This document shows, piece by piece, positions 17,684 to 27,407 of a DNA stretch of 64,000 bases. The stretch lies in the NCBI RefSeq assembly GCF_023935105.1, contig NZ_CP096040.1:434001-498000 (forward strand), read 5' to 3'. Under the pieces are notes generated by a model. It was not told the origin of the DNA and searched no databases. It worked only from the letters and a program-made list of their open reading frames with translations. The translations under genes and the position numbers were made by a program. The DNA comes from Caulobacter segnis. Its GTDB lineage: Bacteria > Pseudomonadota > Alphaproteobacteria > Caulobacterales > Caulobacteraceae. Position 1 is the stretch's first letter, and the number at the start of each line of letters is the position of its first letter.

Positions 17684-18735
17684 ATGAAACACCGTGACGC
17701 GCTCCGTTCGGCCTTGCTGGCCTGGTACGACCGTCAGGCCCGCGACCTGGCCTGGCGCGTCTCGCCCGCCGACCGCCGCGCGGGCGTGCGCGGCGACCCC
17801 TACCGCGTCTGGCTGTCGGAGGTGATGCTGCAGCAGACCACCGTGCCGCACGCCACGCCCTATTTTCTGGGCTTCACCCAGCGGTGGCCGACGGTCTCGG
17901 ACCTGGCCGCGGTGGAGGACGGCGAGCTGATGGCCGCCTGGGCGGGGCTCGGTTACTACGCCCGGGCTCGCAACCTGCTGGCCTGCGCGCGAGCGGTGGC
18001 CAGCGACCACGGCGGGCTGTTTCCGGACACCGAGGAGGGGCTGCGGGCCTTGCCGGGCGTGGGCGCCTATACCGCCGCCGCCGTGGCCGCGATCGCTTTC
18101 GACCGCGCCGCCAATGTCGTCGACGGCAATGTCGAGCGGGTGATGGCCAGGCTGTTCGCGGTCGAGACGCCGCTTCCCGACGCCAAGCCCGAGCTGAAGG
18201 CCCTGGCCGCCGACCTCGTCACCGACGATCGGCCGGGCGACTGGGCCCAGGCGCTGATGGACCTGGGGGCCACGGTCTGCAAACCGAAGTCGCCGCTGTG
18301 CGACCGCTGCCCGATCTCGAACTGGTGCCAGGCCCACGCGACGGGCGCGCCGGAGACCTATCCCCGGAAGACCAGGAAGGCCGATCGCCCCCGCCGCCAC
18401 GGCGTCGCCTATGTGCTGACCCGCGGTGACGAGATGGCCCTGGTCCGCCGCCCGCCGAAGGGGCTGCTGGGCGGCATGCTGGGCCTGCCGACCAGCGACT
18501 GGCGGGCCGAGCCGTTTTCCGACGCCGAGGCCGTGGTCGCCGCCCCGGTTCCCGCCCCTGGCGCGACTTCGGGACGGTGGAGCACGTCTTCACCCACTTC
18601 TCGCTGACGCTGCGGGTGTTCGTGGCGCGCGGCGACGAAAGCCGCCCCGACTTCGTCTGGACCCCGCGCGAGGGTCTGGGCGCCCTGCCCAGCGTGTTCC
18701 TGAAAGCGGCGAGAGCGGGCGACCGGTTGATCTAG
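17684..18735 (+). pseudogene. mutY: A/G-specific adenine glycosylase, frame broken near residue 290
   Basis: The N-terminal 290 residues are a normal MutY: MLQQTTV, the helix-hairpin-helix LPGVGAYTAAAV, the catalytic Asp in VVDGNVERVMARL, and an iron-sulfur cluster C-x6-C-x2-C-x5-C ending near residue 224. The NUDIX-like 8-oxoG recognition domain begins with GVAYVLTRGDEMALVRRP. At CCCC 18555-18558 the frame breaks; the family sequence WRDFGTVEHVFTHFSLTLRV continues in another frame to TAG 18735. One extra C gives 350 residues. As written the protein ends at 18607 with an aberrant tail, lacking most of the 8-oxoG-recognition domain. Confidence 0.9.
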
Positions 18736-18753
18736 CCAGCGCGAGCGGGAAGG

Positions 18754-18772
18754 CGATCCGTCATCCGGATCG
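18754..18772. terminator. Hairpin between convergent mutY and ccrM
   Basis: CGATCCG (18754-18760) and CGGATCG (18766-18772) form a perfect 7-bp stem with a TCATC loop, 19 bp after the mutY stop. No U-run is present. It may act as a weak bidirectional terminator. Confidence 0.4.
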
Positions 18773-18842
18773 GCCGGAGAGCGCCTCCCACAGCGCTTCC
18801 GACCGTCGATCTACGCCGACGCCTCGCCCCACAGGCGGTGTC

Positions 18843-20003
<1,161 letters not shown>

Positions 20004-20021
20004 CTCGACCCGAAGGCGACT

Positions 20022-20045
20022 ATTTGAGTCTGATGGGACTCAAAT
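20022..20045. promoter_or_regulatory. Perfect GANTC-containing palindrome between rnhB and ccrM
   Basis: ATTTGAGTC (20022-20030) and GACTCAAAT (20037-20045) are perfect 9-bp inverted arms around TGATGG. Each arm ends in a GANTC methylation site. It lies 12 bp after the rnhB stop and about 20 bp upstream of the CtrA box. It could be a hairpin ending rnhB transcription or a protein site whose occupancy depends on CcrM methylation. Confidence 0.6.
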
Positions 20046-20056
20046 CTTGTGAGCGA

Positions 20057-20695
20057 TCAAAGATCTAGCTCGGCGTTGATCACGAGTTCGCCGGCCAGGG
20101 CGGCCTTGACCGGCGCCCAGCCCAGACGGTGGATCGGCGAGGGGCCCAGGCGGATCAGGCCCTCGACGTGGACCGGGGCGTGATAGCCCTTGTGACCGGC
20201 GAAGCCGTAGCCGGGATAGAGCGCGTCCATCTCGACCATGATCCGGTCGCGGGCCTCCTTGGCCAGGATCGAGGCGGCGGCGATCGAGCACGACAGGCTG
20301 TCGCCCTTGACCACCGTCTTGACCTCGCACGGCAGGGCGAAGCGGTAATTGCCGTCGACCAGGGCGAAGGCCGGCTTCACCGACAGGCCCTCGACCGCCC
20401 GGCGCATGGCCAGGCCGGCGGCGTGCAAGATGTTGAGCTCGGCGATCTCCTCGATCGAGGCCATGCCCACGCACCACGAGATGGCGACGGCCTTGATCTC
20501 TTCTTCCAGGGCCGCGCGGGCCTTGGCGGAGAGCTTCTTGGAGTCGTTGAGGCCCTTGGGGACGCGGTCGGGATCCAGGATCACCGCCCCCGCGCTGACC
20601 GGCCCGGCCCAAGGGCCGCGCCCGGCCTCGTCCACCCCGCAGACAGGACCCTGTCCGCAGGCCAGCTCCAGCATCATGTCGGGCCCGACGCGCAT
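20057..20695 (-). CDS. rnhB: Ribonuclease HII
   Basis: This 212-residue RNase HII removes ribonucleotides and RNA primers from DNA-RNA hybrids. The N-terminal catalytic signature [20 protein letters not shown] supplies Asp and Glu. Further conserved segments are [21 protein letters not shown] and the C-terminal [19 protein letters not shown], which holds another metal-binding His/Asp region. It is encoded upstream of ccrM on the same strand, with a 137-bp regulatory gap. Confidence 0.96.
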   Translation of the reverse strand: MRVGPDMMLELACGQGPVCGVDEAGRGPWAGPVSAGAVILDPDRVPKGLNDSKKLSAKARAALEEEIKAVAISWCVGMASIEEIAELNILHAAGLAMRRAVEGLSVKPAFALVDGNYRFALPCEVKTVVKGDSLSCSIAAASILAKEARDRIMVEMDALYPGYGFAGHKGYHAPVHVEGLIRLGPSPIHRLGWAPVKAALAGELVINAELDL

Positions 20696-20742
20696 GGCCG
20701 CTGTTTAGGCCGCTTCGCCAGAGTGGGGAAGAATGATCGAAG

Positions 20743-20805
20743 TTTACGCCCGTAATTATCCGCTTGACGCCGACCTGCCGCCCCGCTCTTGATTACGGCT
20801 GTAAT
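20743..20805 (+). promoter_or_regulatory. Two TTAC-N4-GTAAT operator-like repeats upstream of the acyltransferase gene
   Basis: TTTAC-GCCC-GTAAT (20743-20756) and ATTAC-GGCT-GTAAT (20792-20805) are two copies of one short palindrome, 49 bp apart centre to centre. A TTGACG at 20764-20769 lies between them. The second copy ends 12 bp before the start codon. The layout suggests a dimeric repressor binding two sites around a promoter. Confidence 0.5.
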
Positions 20806-20817
20806 TCGAGGGGCGGC

Positions 20818-22812
20818 ATGACCATCCAGCCAGGCTATCGGCGCGACATCGACGGCCTGCGCGCCGTGGCGGTCGCGGCCATCGTCATTCATCACGCCTT
20901 TCCGGCCCTGCTGCCCGGCGGTTTCGTCGGGGTGGACGTGTTCTTCGTCATCTCCGGCTACCTGATCACCCGACTGATCGCCCAGGCGCGGGACGCGGGG
21001 ACGTTCTCGTGGGGCGGCTTCTACCTGCGCCGGGCGCGGCGGATCGTGCCGGCCTACATCCTGGTGACCCTGGTCACCGCCGCCCTGGCCGCCTGGATCG
21101 AGATGCCCAGGCTGCTGGCCCAGACCGGCGCGGCGACGGCGGCCTCGGGGCTGTTCCTGGCCAATATCCTGTTCGCCCAGACCGCCGGCTACTTCGCGCC
21201 CGGACCCCAGCAGAACCCGCTGCTGCACCTGTGGTCGCTGGGCGTCGAGGAGCAGTTCTACCTGGTCTGGCCGGCCGTGATCGCGTTGCTGTCGCTGAAG
21301 TCCACGCGAGGGATGCGGGCGGGTCTGGCGCTGGTCCTGCTGCTGGGCTCGCTGGTCCTGGCCCAGGCGATGGTCACCAGCGTCTGGGCGTTCTTCGGCC
21401 TGCCGATGCGGGCGTGGGAGTTCCTGGCCGGTGGGGCCCTGGCGCTGGGCTTGGTCAAGCCGCCCGGGGACCGAACGACGGTCAATCTGGCCGGCGTCAT
21501 CGGCGGCCTGATGATCGCCGGCAGCCTGGTTCTGCTGAACGAGGCCAGCGCCTTTCCAGGCGTCTCGGCGGTTCCCGTCGTCATCGGCGCTGCGCTGCTG
21601 GTGTGGAGCGGTTCGGGCGCGACGCCGGGACTGGCCGTGCTGCGCCTGCCGCCGGTGGTCGGGCTGGGGCGGGTCTCCTATTCCCTCTATCTGTGGCACT
21701 GGCCGCTGCTGGTGCTGGCCGCCGACGTCGCCCAGCAGCCGTTGAGCCTGTTCCAGCGCCTGTGTCTGGTCGGCTTGGCGCTGGGCCTCGCCGTCCTGAC
21801 CTGGCGCTTCGTCGAGCAGACGTTCCGGCGCGGGCCCGTCGAGCGTCCCTGGCGACGCCTGGGCCTGATGCTCGCGCCTGTGCTGGCGCCGATCGCCGTG
21901 GGCGCCCTGCTGTTCTTCACCCACGGCCTGCCGGGCCGCCTTTCATCCGAGGCCAAGGCCCTGGCCGACCTAGAGGAGACCGACGTCAATCCGGCCCGCG
22001 AGGCTTGCCTGGAAGAGCATGGCCAGGGTGATGAGTGCCGGTTCGGCGCCGGGCTCGACGCGCCGGGCGAGGACGTCATGGTCTGGGGCGACTCCCACGC
22101 CGACGCCTTGACGCCAGGCGTGGTCGAGTGGGCGCGGCGACGGGGCTGGAGCGTCCGCGAGACGGCGCGCAGCGGCTGCCCGCCGATGGTCGGGCTGAAG
22201 GTCCGCATCACCAACCGCTTCGCCCTGGACTGCGCCCCGACCGCCGACCAGGCCCTGGACCGGATCGCTTCGGACCGGCGGCTGAAGCTGGTGATCCTGT
22301 CCGGACGCTGGCCGCTCTATCGTGGCGCGCCGCCGTTCTATGACGTCAATTCGCCCCGCGTCACGGTCGAGGTGGTGGGGCGACCGGGGTACAAGCCGTC
22401 GCTGACCACGTCGCTGAGGACCACGTTGGACGCGATCGCCCGCCGTAATCCGAACGTCCGGGTGTTGATCGTCGGGCCGTTCCCGGAGCTGACCCTGGGC
22501 GCGCCCGAGTGCCTGGGCCAGGTCCGCCAGCTGGGCGGGCGGCCCGAGGTCTGCGCCAGCGTCGCCGCCGACCTGCCGCTGTCGCGCGCCGGCCCGGCCG
22601 AGGACGCGATCCGCGCCGCGATCCAGGATCGACCCGGCGTGGCGGCGGTGTTTCCGTCCGAGACCCTGTGCCGGAGCGGGCGCTGCGCGGCGATGCTGGA
22701 TGGCCGGCCGATCTATTTCGACGACGACCATCTCAGCGCCTCCGGCGCGCGGCGGTTGGCGCCGGCGTGGCTGGACGCGGGCTGGGCCGAGCTGGAACAT
22801 GCGTCCCACTAA
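20818..22812 (+). CDS. OafA/YrhL-type acyltransferase with C-terminal SGNH domain
   Basis: This 664-residue inner-membrane protein has an N-terminal acyltransferase-3 domain (residues 1-~345) with about ten helices. Its start, YRRDIDGLRAVAVAAIVIHH, contains the catalytic-type His; VDVFFVISGYLI and LHLWSLGVEEQFYLVWP follow. The C-terminal periplasmic SGNH domain has the GDSHADAL block near residue 422 and the DDDHLSASG block near 635. Such fusions O-acetylate lipopolysaccharide or other envelope glycans. ATG 20818 follows GAGGGG. The sugar target is unknown. Confidence 0.93.
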   Translation: MTIQPGYRRDIDGLRAVAVAAIVIHHAFPALLPGGFVGVDVFFVISGYLITRLIAQARDAGTFSWGGFYLRRARRIVPAYILVTLVTAALAAWIEMPRLLAQTGAATAASGLFLANILFAQTAGYFAPGPQQNPLLHLWSLGVEEQFYLVWPAVIALLSLKSTRGMRAGLALVLLLGSLVLAQAMVTSVWAFFGLPMRAWEFLAGGALALGLVKPPGDRTTVNLAGVIGGLMIAGSLVLLNEASAFPGVSAVPVVIGAALLVWSGSGATPGLAVLRLPPVVGLGRVSYSLYLWHWPLLVLAADVAQQPLSLFQRLCLVGLALGLAVLTWRFVEQTFRRGPVERPWRRLGLMLAPVLAPIAVGALLFFTHGLPGRLSSEAKALADLEETDVNPAREACLEEHGQGDECRFGAGLDAPGEDVMVWGDSHADALTPGVVEWARRRGWSVRETARSGCPPMVGLKVRITNRFALDCAPTADQALDRIASDRRLKLVILSGRWPLYRGAPPFYDVNSPRVTVEVVGRPGYKPSLTTSLRTTLDAIARRNPNVRVLIVGPFPELTLGAPECLGQVRQLGGRPEVCASVAADLPLSRAGPAEDAIRAAIQDRPGVAAVFPSETLCRSGRCAAMLDGRPIYFDDDHLSASGARRLAPAWLDAGWAELEHASH

Positions 22813-22866
22813 GCCCGGAGACTGCTGACGCTTGGGAATTCGGCGGCGGCCTGCTTGGATGGCCTC

Positions 22867-23748
22867 ATGACCTTCAAGACGATCGCCGCCGTCGCCGCCC
22901 TGGTGCTGACCTCCGTCCCGGCCCACGCCCAAGACGGCTGGCGGTTGGTCTGGTCGGACGAGTTCGACGGCGACCGGCTGGACGAGACCAAGTGGACCTA
23001 CGCCGCCGACTGCGGCGGCGGGGGCAATGACGAGCGCCAGTGCTACGCCGTCGATCCCGAGACGGTCTCGGTCAAGGATGGCGTCCTGCGGCTGACGGCG
23101 ATCAAGCGCAAAACCCGAGGGCTGGCCAATCCGTGGGCCGGTCCGACGGGGCCGATGAAGACCGGCGACTACGCCTCGGGCAAGATCCTGACCCAGGGCA
23201 AGGCCAGCTGGCTCTATGGCCGCGTCGAGGCGCGGGCCCGCGTCCCCGGCGGCCAGGGCGTGTGGCCGGCGATCTGGATGATGCCCGAGCTTTCGACCTA
23301 TGGCGGCTGGCCCAAGTCGGGCGAGATCGACATTCTCGAGACCGTGAACCTGGGCGCGCCCTGTGACGGCTGCGAGGGCGGCCGCGAGAACCGGGTGTTC
23401 GGCACGATCCATTTCGCGGGCGACGCGGCCGGGACGCACCGGCAGGTCAGCAACAGCACGCCGATGCCGGTCTCCAGCGACGGCTTCCATGTCTATGCGG
23501 TCGAGTGGACGCCCGAGGCGATCACCTGGTTCGTGGACGGGCGGCGGTACGCGCGGGCCGAGGCGGCGGACTGGAAGCGCGACGACCAGGTCGCGGGGCC
23601 CGCGCCGTTCGACCAGCCCTTCCACCTGATCCTCAACCTTGCGTTCGGCGGCCGCTGGCCCGAGGGCGCCAACGCCAAGGGGATCGACGAGGCGGCGCTG
23701 CCGGCGACGATGGAGGTCGACTGGGTGCGGGTCAGTCAGCGGCCTTAA
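22867..23748 (+). CDS. Secreted glycoside hydrolase family 16 protein
   Basis: This 293-residue protein has a signal peptide (FKTIAAVAALVLTSVPAHA, cut before QDGW). The GH16 jelly roll begins WRLVWSDEFDGDRLDETKW. The catalytic motif is GEIDILETV near residue 153, with the ExDxxE nucleophile and acid/base pair. FHVYAVEWTPEAITWFVDG and the closing MEVDWVRV are also typical. Members hydrolyse beta-1,3 or mixed-linkage glucans and related polysaccharides. ATG 22867 gives the signal peptide directly; ATG 22855 adds four residues. Confidence 0.95.
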   Translation: MTFKTIAAVAALVLTSVPAHAQDGWRLVWSDEFDGDRLDETKWTYAADCGGGGNDERQCYAVDPETVSVKDGVLRLTAIKRKTRGLANPWAGPTGPMKTGDYASGKILTQGKASWLYGRVEARARVPGGQGVWPAIWMMPELSTYGGWPKSGEIDILETVNLGAPCDGCEGGRENRVFGTIHFAGDAAGTHRQVSNSTPMPVSSDGFHVYAVEWTPEAITWFVDGRRYARAEAADWKRDDQVAGPAPFDQPFHLILNLAFGGRWPEGANAKGIDEAALPATMEVDWVRVSQRP

Positions 23749-23803
23749 AGCTCTGGAAGCCCGGCTCGGCTGGCCCTAGAGGAATGGGACCGGGGGATCG
23801 TCC

Positions 23804-24360
23804 ATGACGCTGCTGACCAACGCCGTGCCGCTGCTGTGGCTGATCGCCTCGGCCGTGGCGTTCTTCTTCGTGTTCCGGCCCAAGGCCGATTGGCCGATCG
23901 TGGCCACGCCGATCCGGGGGCTGAGCGTCTTCATCCTGGTGTTCGTGGGCGGTGCGATGCTGACCGCCGTGACCCGGCCTGACGAGGCGCCGCTGCCTAA
24001 GCCGAGGCCCGCCCAGTTGGTCCGGACGGCCTTGCCCGACCCGGCCCTGGTCCGGGCCCATCCGGAGCGCTACCTGGCGCTGGACCGGGTGAAGGCCGAC
24101 CGGAACAAGGCGGGCGATGTTCTGCTGACCGGCGGAGCGACCAACCTTTCGGGCCTGGCGATCGCCAATCCGCGCCTGGCCTGCCGGATGACCCGCCGGG
24201 GCGCCCCGCCGGCGAGGTTTTGGCCGGCGAGGTTTCGGCCGTGGCCGAGGGGACCATCCCACCCGGCGGCAGGATGATCTTCGCGGCGATCAATCTGGGC
24301 CCGGCGGGCGGCCCTTGGGATGGCTGGAGCTGCCGCGTGTCGGCGGCGAGCGCTCCGTAA
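23804..24360 (+). pseudogene. Hypothetical membrane-anchored protein, frame broken near residue 126
   Basis: The N-terminus has two membrane helices (VPLLWLIASAVAFFFVF and GLSVFILVFVGGAMLTAV). A soluble part follows, with a domain containing TGGATNLSGLAIANPR. The frame then runs into an Arg/Pro-rich nonsense tail and stops at 24277. Another frame continues naturally (LPDDPPGRPAGEVLAGEVSA, later GGRMIFAAINLGPAGGPWDG) to TAA 24360. Adding one C around 24180 gives 185 residues. I do not recognise the family. The length is two bases over a codon multiple, consistent with one lost base. Confidence 0.65.
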
Positions 24361-24457
24361 GCGACTGCTTATCGGCCGGCGTATAAGCCCAGCGCCAATG
24401 GCTCCGCCGGTTGGACGGGCGCAGCTCTCCCTCGTCATCAGCACGGGAGAACCGCCA

Positions 24458-24703
24458 ATGACCAAGCTCTCCGCCCTGGGCGCCAGCCTTCTGATCCTGT
24501 CCTTCGCCGCCCCTGTCCTGGCGGACGAGGCCAAGCCGGCCCCGCCGAAGGTCGCCGCGCCCACGACGAAGGCCGCAAAGCCGCCGGCGGCCAAGACCTC
24601 CGACGATCGTCCGGCTCGTCACGCCGCCAGGGACGACGACGACAAGCACGGCGAGAACCACGAGAAGAAGCACGATGGGGAGCGCCGCCATGACCGCGAC
24701 TGA
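24458..24703 (+). CDS. Small secreted protein with His/Asp/Lys-rich tail
   Basis: This 81-residue protein begins with a signal peptide (KLSALGASLLILSFAAPVLA, cut before DEAKP). An Ala/Pro/Lys linker leads to a highly charged tail rich in Asp, His, Lys and Glu (about residues 50-81). The tail could bind metal or simply be disordered. A GGGAGA site precedes ATG 24458. Its 3' end overlaps the start of the b561 gene by 14 bp, so the two are probably translated together. No family is recognised. Confidence 0.65.
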   Translation: MTKLSALGASLLILSFAAPVLADEAKPAPPKVAAPTTKAAKPPAAKTSDDRPARHAARDDDDKHGENHEKKHDGERRHDRD

Positions 24704-25331
24704 ACGCGTCATCCCGCCGCGCCGCTGGGATCCGGTCATCAAGCTGACCCACTGGGGGATCGTCGCGGCCATTCTGGTCAATGGCCTTGTCACCGAGGAA
24801 GGATCGGGACCGCACGTCTGGGTCGGCTACGCCCTGGCCGCCACCCTGGCCCTGCGGCTCATCTGGGGCGTCATCGGCCCGGCCGAGGCCCGATTCACCG
24901 CGTTCCCGCCCAGCCCCGCCCGCGCCCTGGCGCATATCCGCGAGATCGCCGCCGGCAAGCGCGTCGAGCACGCCTCGCACAATCCGCTGGGCGCCCTGAT
25001 GGTCTATGCCATCTGGAGCGTGCTCGGGGTGATCGTCGTCACGGGCGTGCTGATGGCCAGCGCGCCCGCGAAGCCGGAATCCGGGTCGCACGCCGCGCAG
25101 CCGGCCTCCGCGACGCAACGCCTCGAGCGCGACAGCGCCCGCGAGGAAGACGGGCGGGAAGAGGGACGCGAGGCCGGCGAGGAGCACGAGGAAGGCCCGC
25201 TGGCCGAGATCCACGAGACGGCGGTCAACCTGCTCTATGGGCTGATCGTGCTGCACATCGCCGGCGTCGTCTTCGAGACCCGGCGCAGCGGCCGGCGGAT
25301 CGTCATAGCGATGCTTCCCGGAGGACGCTAG
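24690..25331 (+). CDS. Cytochrome b561/b6-type diheme membrane protein
   Basis: This 213-residue protein begins WDPVIKLTHWGIVAAILVNGL, with the first heme-ligand His in helix 1. Further candidate ligands are His in HVWVGYALAATLALRLIWGV and His in the last helix LYGLIVLHIAGVVFE. This is the Ni-hydrogenase-type cytochrome b/b561 pattern of four helices that carry electrons across the membrane. A ~50-residue hydrophilic, Glu/Arg-rich insert (about residues 125-178) separates helices 3 and 4, which is unusual. ATG 24690 follows GGGGAG and lies inside the preceding small gene. Confidence 0.88.
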   Translation: MTATERVIPPRRWDPVIKLTHWGIVAAILVNGLVTEEGSGPHVWVGYALAATLALRLIWGVIGPAEARFTAFPPSPARALAHIREIAAGKRVEHASHNPLGALMVYAIWSVLGVIVVTGVLMASAPAKPESGSHAAQPASATQRLERDSAREEDGREEGREAGEEHEEGPLAEIHETAVNLLYGLIVLHIAGVVFETRRSGRRIVIAMLPGGR

Positions 25332-25373
25332 GGTCCGAGCTCAATACCTATCAGGGTGTCATTCCGGCCCATC

Positions 25374-25871
25374 ATGATCGAACGGCGACACGCTCTCGAA
25401 CGCAGGACCACGGCGATGATCGTCGTCGTGATCCTGCAGCTCGCCGCGACCATCTTCTTCCTGGTCGACGTCACCGGCGACCTCCGCGCCGGCGGTCTGG
25501 GTTCGCACCTCCTGGTCGAGGGCGGGGCGGCCATGGCCCTGCTGGCCGGCGTGCTGTTCGGGGCGGCCCAGATCCGCTGGCTGGTCCTGCGGGCCCGCCA
25601 GGACGAAGCGGCCGTCGCCACCGCCCGGGGCGCCCTGGCCGATCTGGCGCGGCTGCGCTTCGCCGACTGGCGGCTGACGGTCGCGGAGGCCGACGTCGCC
25701 CTGTTCGCCCTGAAGGGCTGCGACGTCGCCGAAATCGCCGCCTTGCGCGGTGCGGCCCCCGGCACCGTCCGCGCCCAGCTCGCCCGCGTCTACGCCAAGG
25801 CCGGGGTCCGCACCCACTCGGCGCTGATGGCGCTGTTCATGGAAGAGCTGGTCGAGACGGGCGGCGGGTGA
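25374..25871 (+). CDS. Membrane-anchored LuxR-type HTH regulator
   Basis: This 165-residue protein has two N-terminal membrane helices (MIVVVILQLAATIFFLVD and VEGGAAMALLAGVLFGAAQI). A short linker leads to a C-terminal LuxR/GerE-type helix-turn-helix (LTVAEADVALFALKGCDVAE, then GTVRAQLARVYAKAGVRTHS). There is no sensor domain, so any signal is probably sensed in the membrane. The start is uncertain: ATG 25374 or GTG 25356. It lies 42 bp after the b561 gene on the same strand, suggesting it regulates or responds to that redox module. Confidence 0.78.
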   Translation: MIERRHALERRTTAMIVVVILQLAATIFFLVDVTGDLRAGGLGSHLLVEGGAAMALLAGVLFGAAQIRWLVLRARQDEAAVATARGALADLARLRFADWRLTVAEADVALFALKGCDVAEIAALRGAAPGTVRAQLARVYAKAGVRTHSALMALFMEELVETGGG

Positions 25872-25877
25872 CGCCCC

Positions 25878-26465
25878 TTAGCGCTTGGCCAGCGCCTTGC
25901 ATTCCTCGTGGCGATAGCAGGTCGTCAGGTGATCGTTGACTAGGCCGGTGGCCTGCATGAAGGCGTAGACGATCACCGGGCCGCAGAACTTGAAGCCCTT
26001 GGCCTTCAAGGCCTTGGCCATGTCGACGGCGAGCGGCGTCTGGGCCGGGACCTCGCCCGCGCGCCACTGGTTCTGGATCGGCGCGCCGCCGACCATGTCC
26101 CACAGGAACGTCCCGAAGTCCTCGCCGCGCTCGCGCATGTCCAGATAGATGCGGGCGCCCGAGATGGCCGCGTCGATCTTGCCGTTCGAGCGGATGATGC
26201 CGGCGTCGGCCATCAGCCGGGCGCGGTCGGTCTCGTCGAAGCGGGCGACCTTCTCCGGATCGAAGCCGGCGAAGGCGGCGCGGAAGCCCTCGCGCTTGCG
26301 CAGGATGGTGATCCAAGACAGGCCGGCCTGGAACCCGTCCAGAACCAGCTTTTCCCAAAGGGCGCGGCTGTCCCACTCGGGCACGCCCCACTCGTGGTCG
26401 TGATAGGCCTCGTAGAACGGGTCCCCGTTCATACCCTTCCAGGTGCAGCGCGCGATCTCGGTCAT
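25878..26465 (-). CDS. tag: DNA-3-methyladenine glycosylase I
   Basis: This 195-residue Tag excises 3-methyladenine from alkylated DNA. The N-terminal RCTWKGMNGDPFYEAYHDHEW carries the zinc-binding Cys and His. WGVPEWDSRALWEKLVLDGF, AGLSWITIL and the C-terminal NDHLTTCYRHEEC, with further zinc ligands, are all typical. It lies 40 bp downstream of ygfZ on the same strand and converges on the HTH gene with a 6-bp gap. Confidence 0.95.
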   Translation of the reverse strand: MTEIARCTWKGMNGDPFYEAYHDHEWGVPEWDSRALWEKLVLDGFQAGLSWITILRKREGFRAAFAGFDPEKVARFDETDRARLMADAGIIRSNGKIDAAISGARIYLDMRERGEDFGTFLWDMVGGAPIQNQWRAGEVPAQTPLAVDMAKALKAKGFKFCGPVIVYAFMQATGLVNDHLTTCYRHEECKALAKR

Positions 26466-26505
26466 GCGGTGACGCTAGCAGAACTTTTCGGGAACAAAAA
26501 TCCCT

Positions 26506-27297
26506 TTAGGCCATCCAGGTCGGACGGTCGACGCGCACCGGCCGACCCTCCACGCTCAGCGCGGCGTCCTCGATGCGGTCCAGGCGCAGCAGGGCCATGG
26601 CCCGGCCGTCGCCGCCGCTCAGCACCTCGCCGGCCCGAAGCTCGCCCGCCAGAACCTCGGTCCCGAAGGCCGGGGCGGGGCCTTCGAAGGTGATCGGCAG
26701 CATGCGGGTCTTGATCGTCCCGCGCCGCTTCATGCGGCTGGTGGTCTCCTGGCCGACGAAGCAGCCCTTCTTGAAGTCGATGCCGGCCAAGAGGTCGAAG
26801 TCGGCCTCGATCGGATAGTTCGCCTCGCTGCCCCAGTCGGCGGGGCCGGGCACGCCCAGCGCCAGGCGGTGGGCCTCGTAGGCGTCCTCATCGGCGTTGG
26901 CCGGACGCTCGCCATAGGCCCGCGCGCCCAGGCCCGGCAAGCGGGGATCGGCATAGAGGCCTTCGCCCGCGACCTCGCCGCCGAACACGGCGAACACCGG
27001 CAGGTCGCTGGCCTCCAGCGTCGCCTTGGCCCGCAGGCGGTACATCGTCAACCGCGTCAGGATCGCCGCCCGGTGCTCGGCCGCGACGTCCAGCAGCGCG
27101 CCATCTTCCGTTCCCGCCACGAACAGGTCGTAGAGCAGCTTGCCCTGGGGCGTCAGCAAGGCCGCGAAGCGCAGCGCGCCGGGCGCCAGGGTCTCGACAT
27201 CCTGGGTCAGCAGGCCCTGCAGGAAGCTTCGCCAGTCCGGACCGGAGACGGCGATGACGGCGCGGGAGGCGAGATGGGCGACAGTCGACGAGTTCAT
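26506..27297 (-). CDS. ygfZ: YgfZ/GcvT-like folate-binding protein (iron-sulfur cluster maintenance)
   Basis: This 263-residue protein resembles the folate-binding fold of GcvT and carries the YgfZ signature KGCFVGQETTSRMKRRG near residue 180, with the conserved Cys. YgfZ-type proteins use tetrahydrofolate to support assembly or repair of certain iron-sulfur enzymes. NYPIEADFDLLAGIDF precedes the motif, as in the family. It is the first gene of a short minus-strand pair with tag. It is divergent from the GT9 gene. Confidence 0.93.
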   Translation of the reverse strand: MNSSTVAHLASRAVIAVSGPDWRSFLQGLLTQDVETLAPGALRFAALLTPQGKLLYDLFVAGTEDGALLDVAAEHRAAILTRLTMYRLRAKATLEASDLPVFAVFGGEVAGEGLYADPRLPGLGARAYGERPANADEDAYEAHRLALGVPGPADWGSEANYPIEADFDLLAGIDFKKGCFVGQETTSRMKRRGTIKTRMLPITFEGPAPAFGTEVLAGELRAGEVLSGGDGRAMALLRLDRIEDAALSVEGRPVRVDRPTWMA

Positions 27298-27407
27298 ACC
27301 CGCAGATGTGGCGCCGAGGCGACGATCGCGCCAGTCCCCGAAAAGACGGAAAGCTGAACTGTTAACGTGGGATGCGCCGACTCGCCGACCGGCCTATAGA
27401 TGGACCG

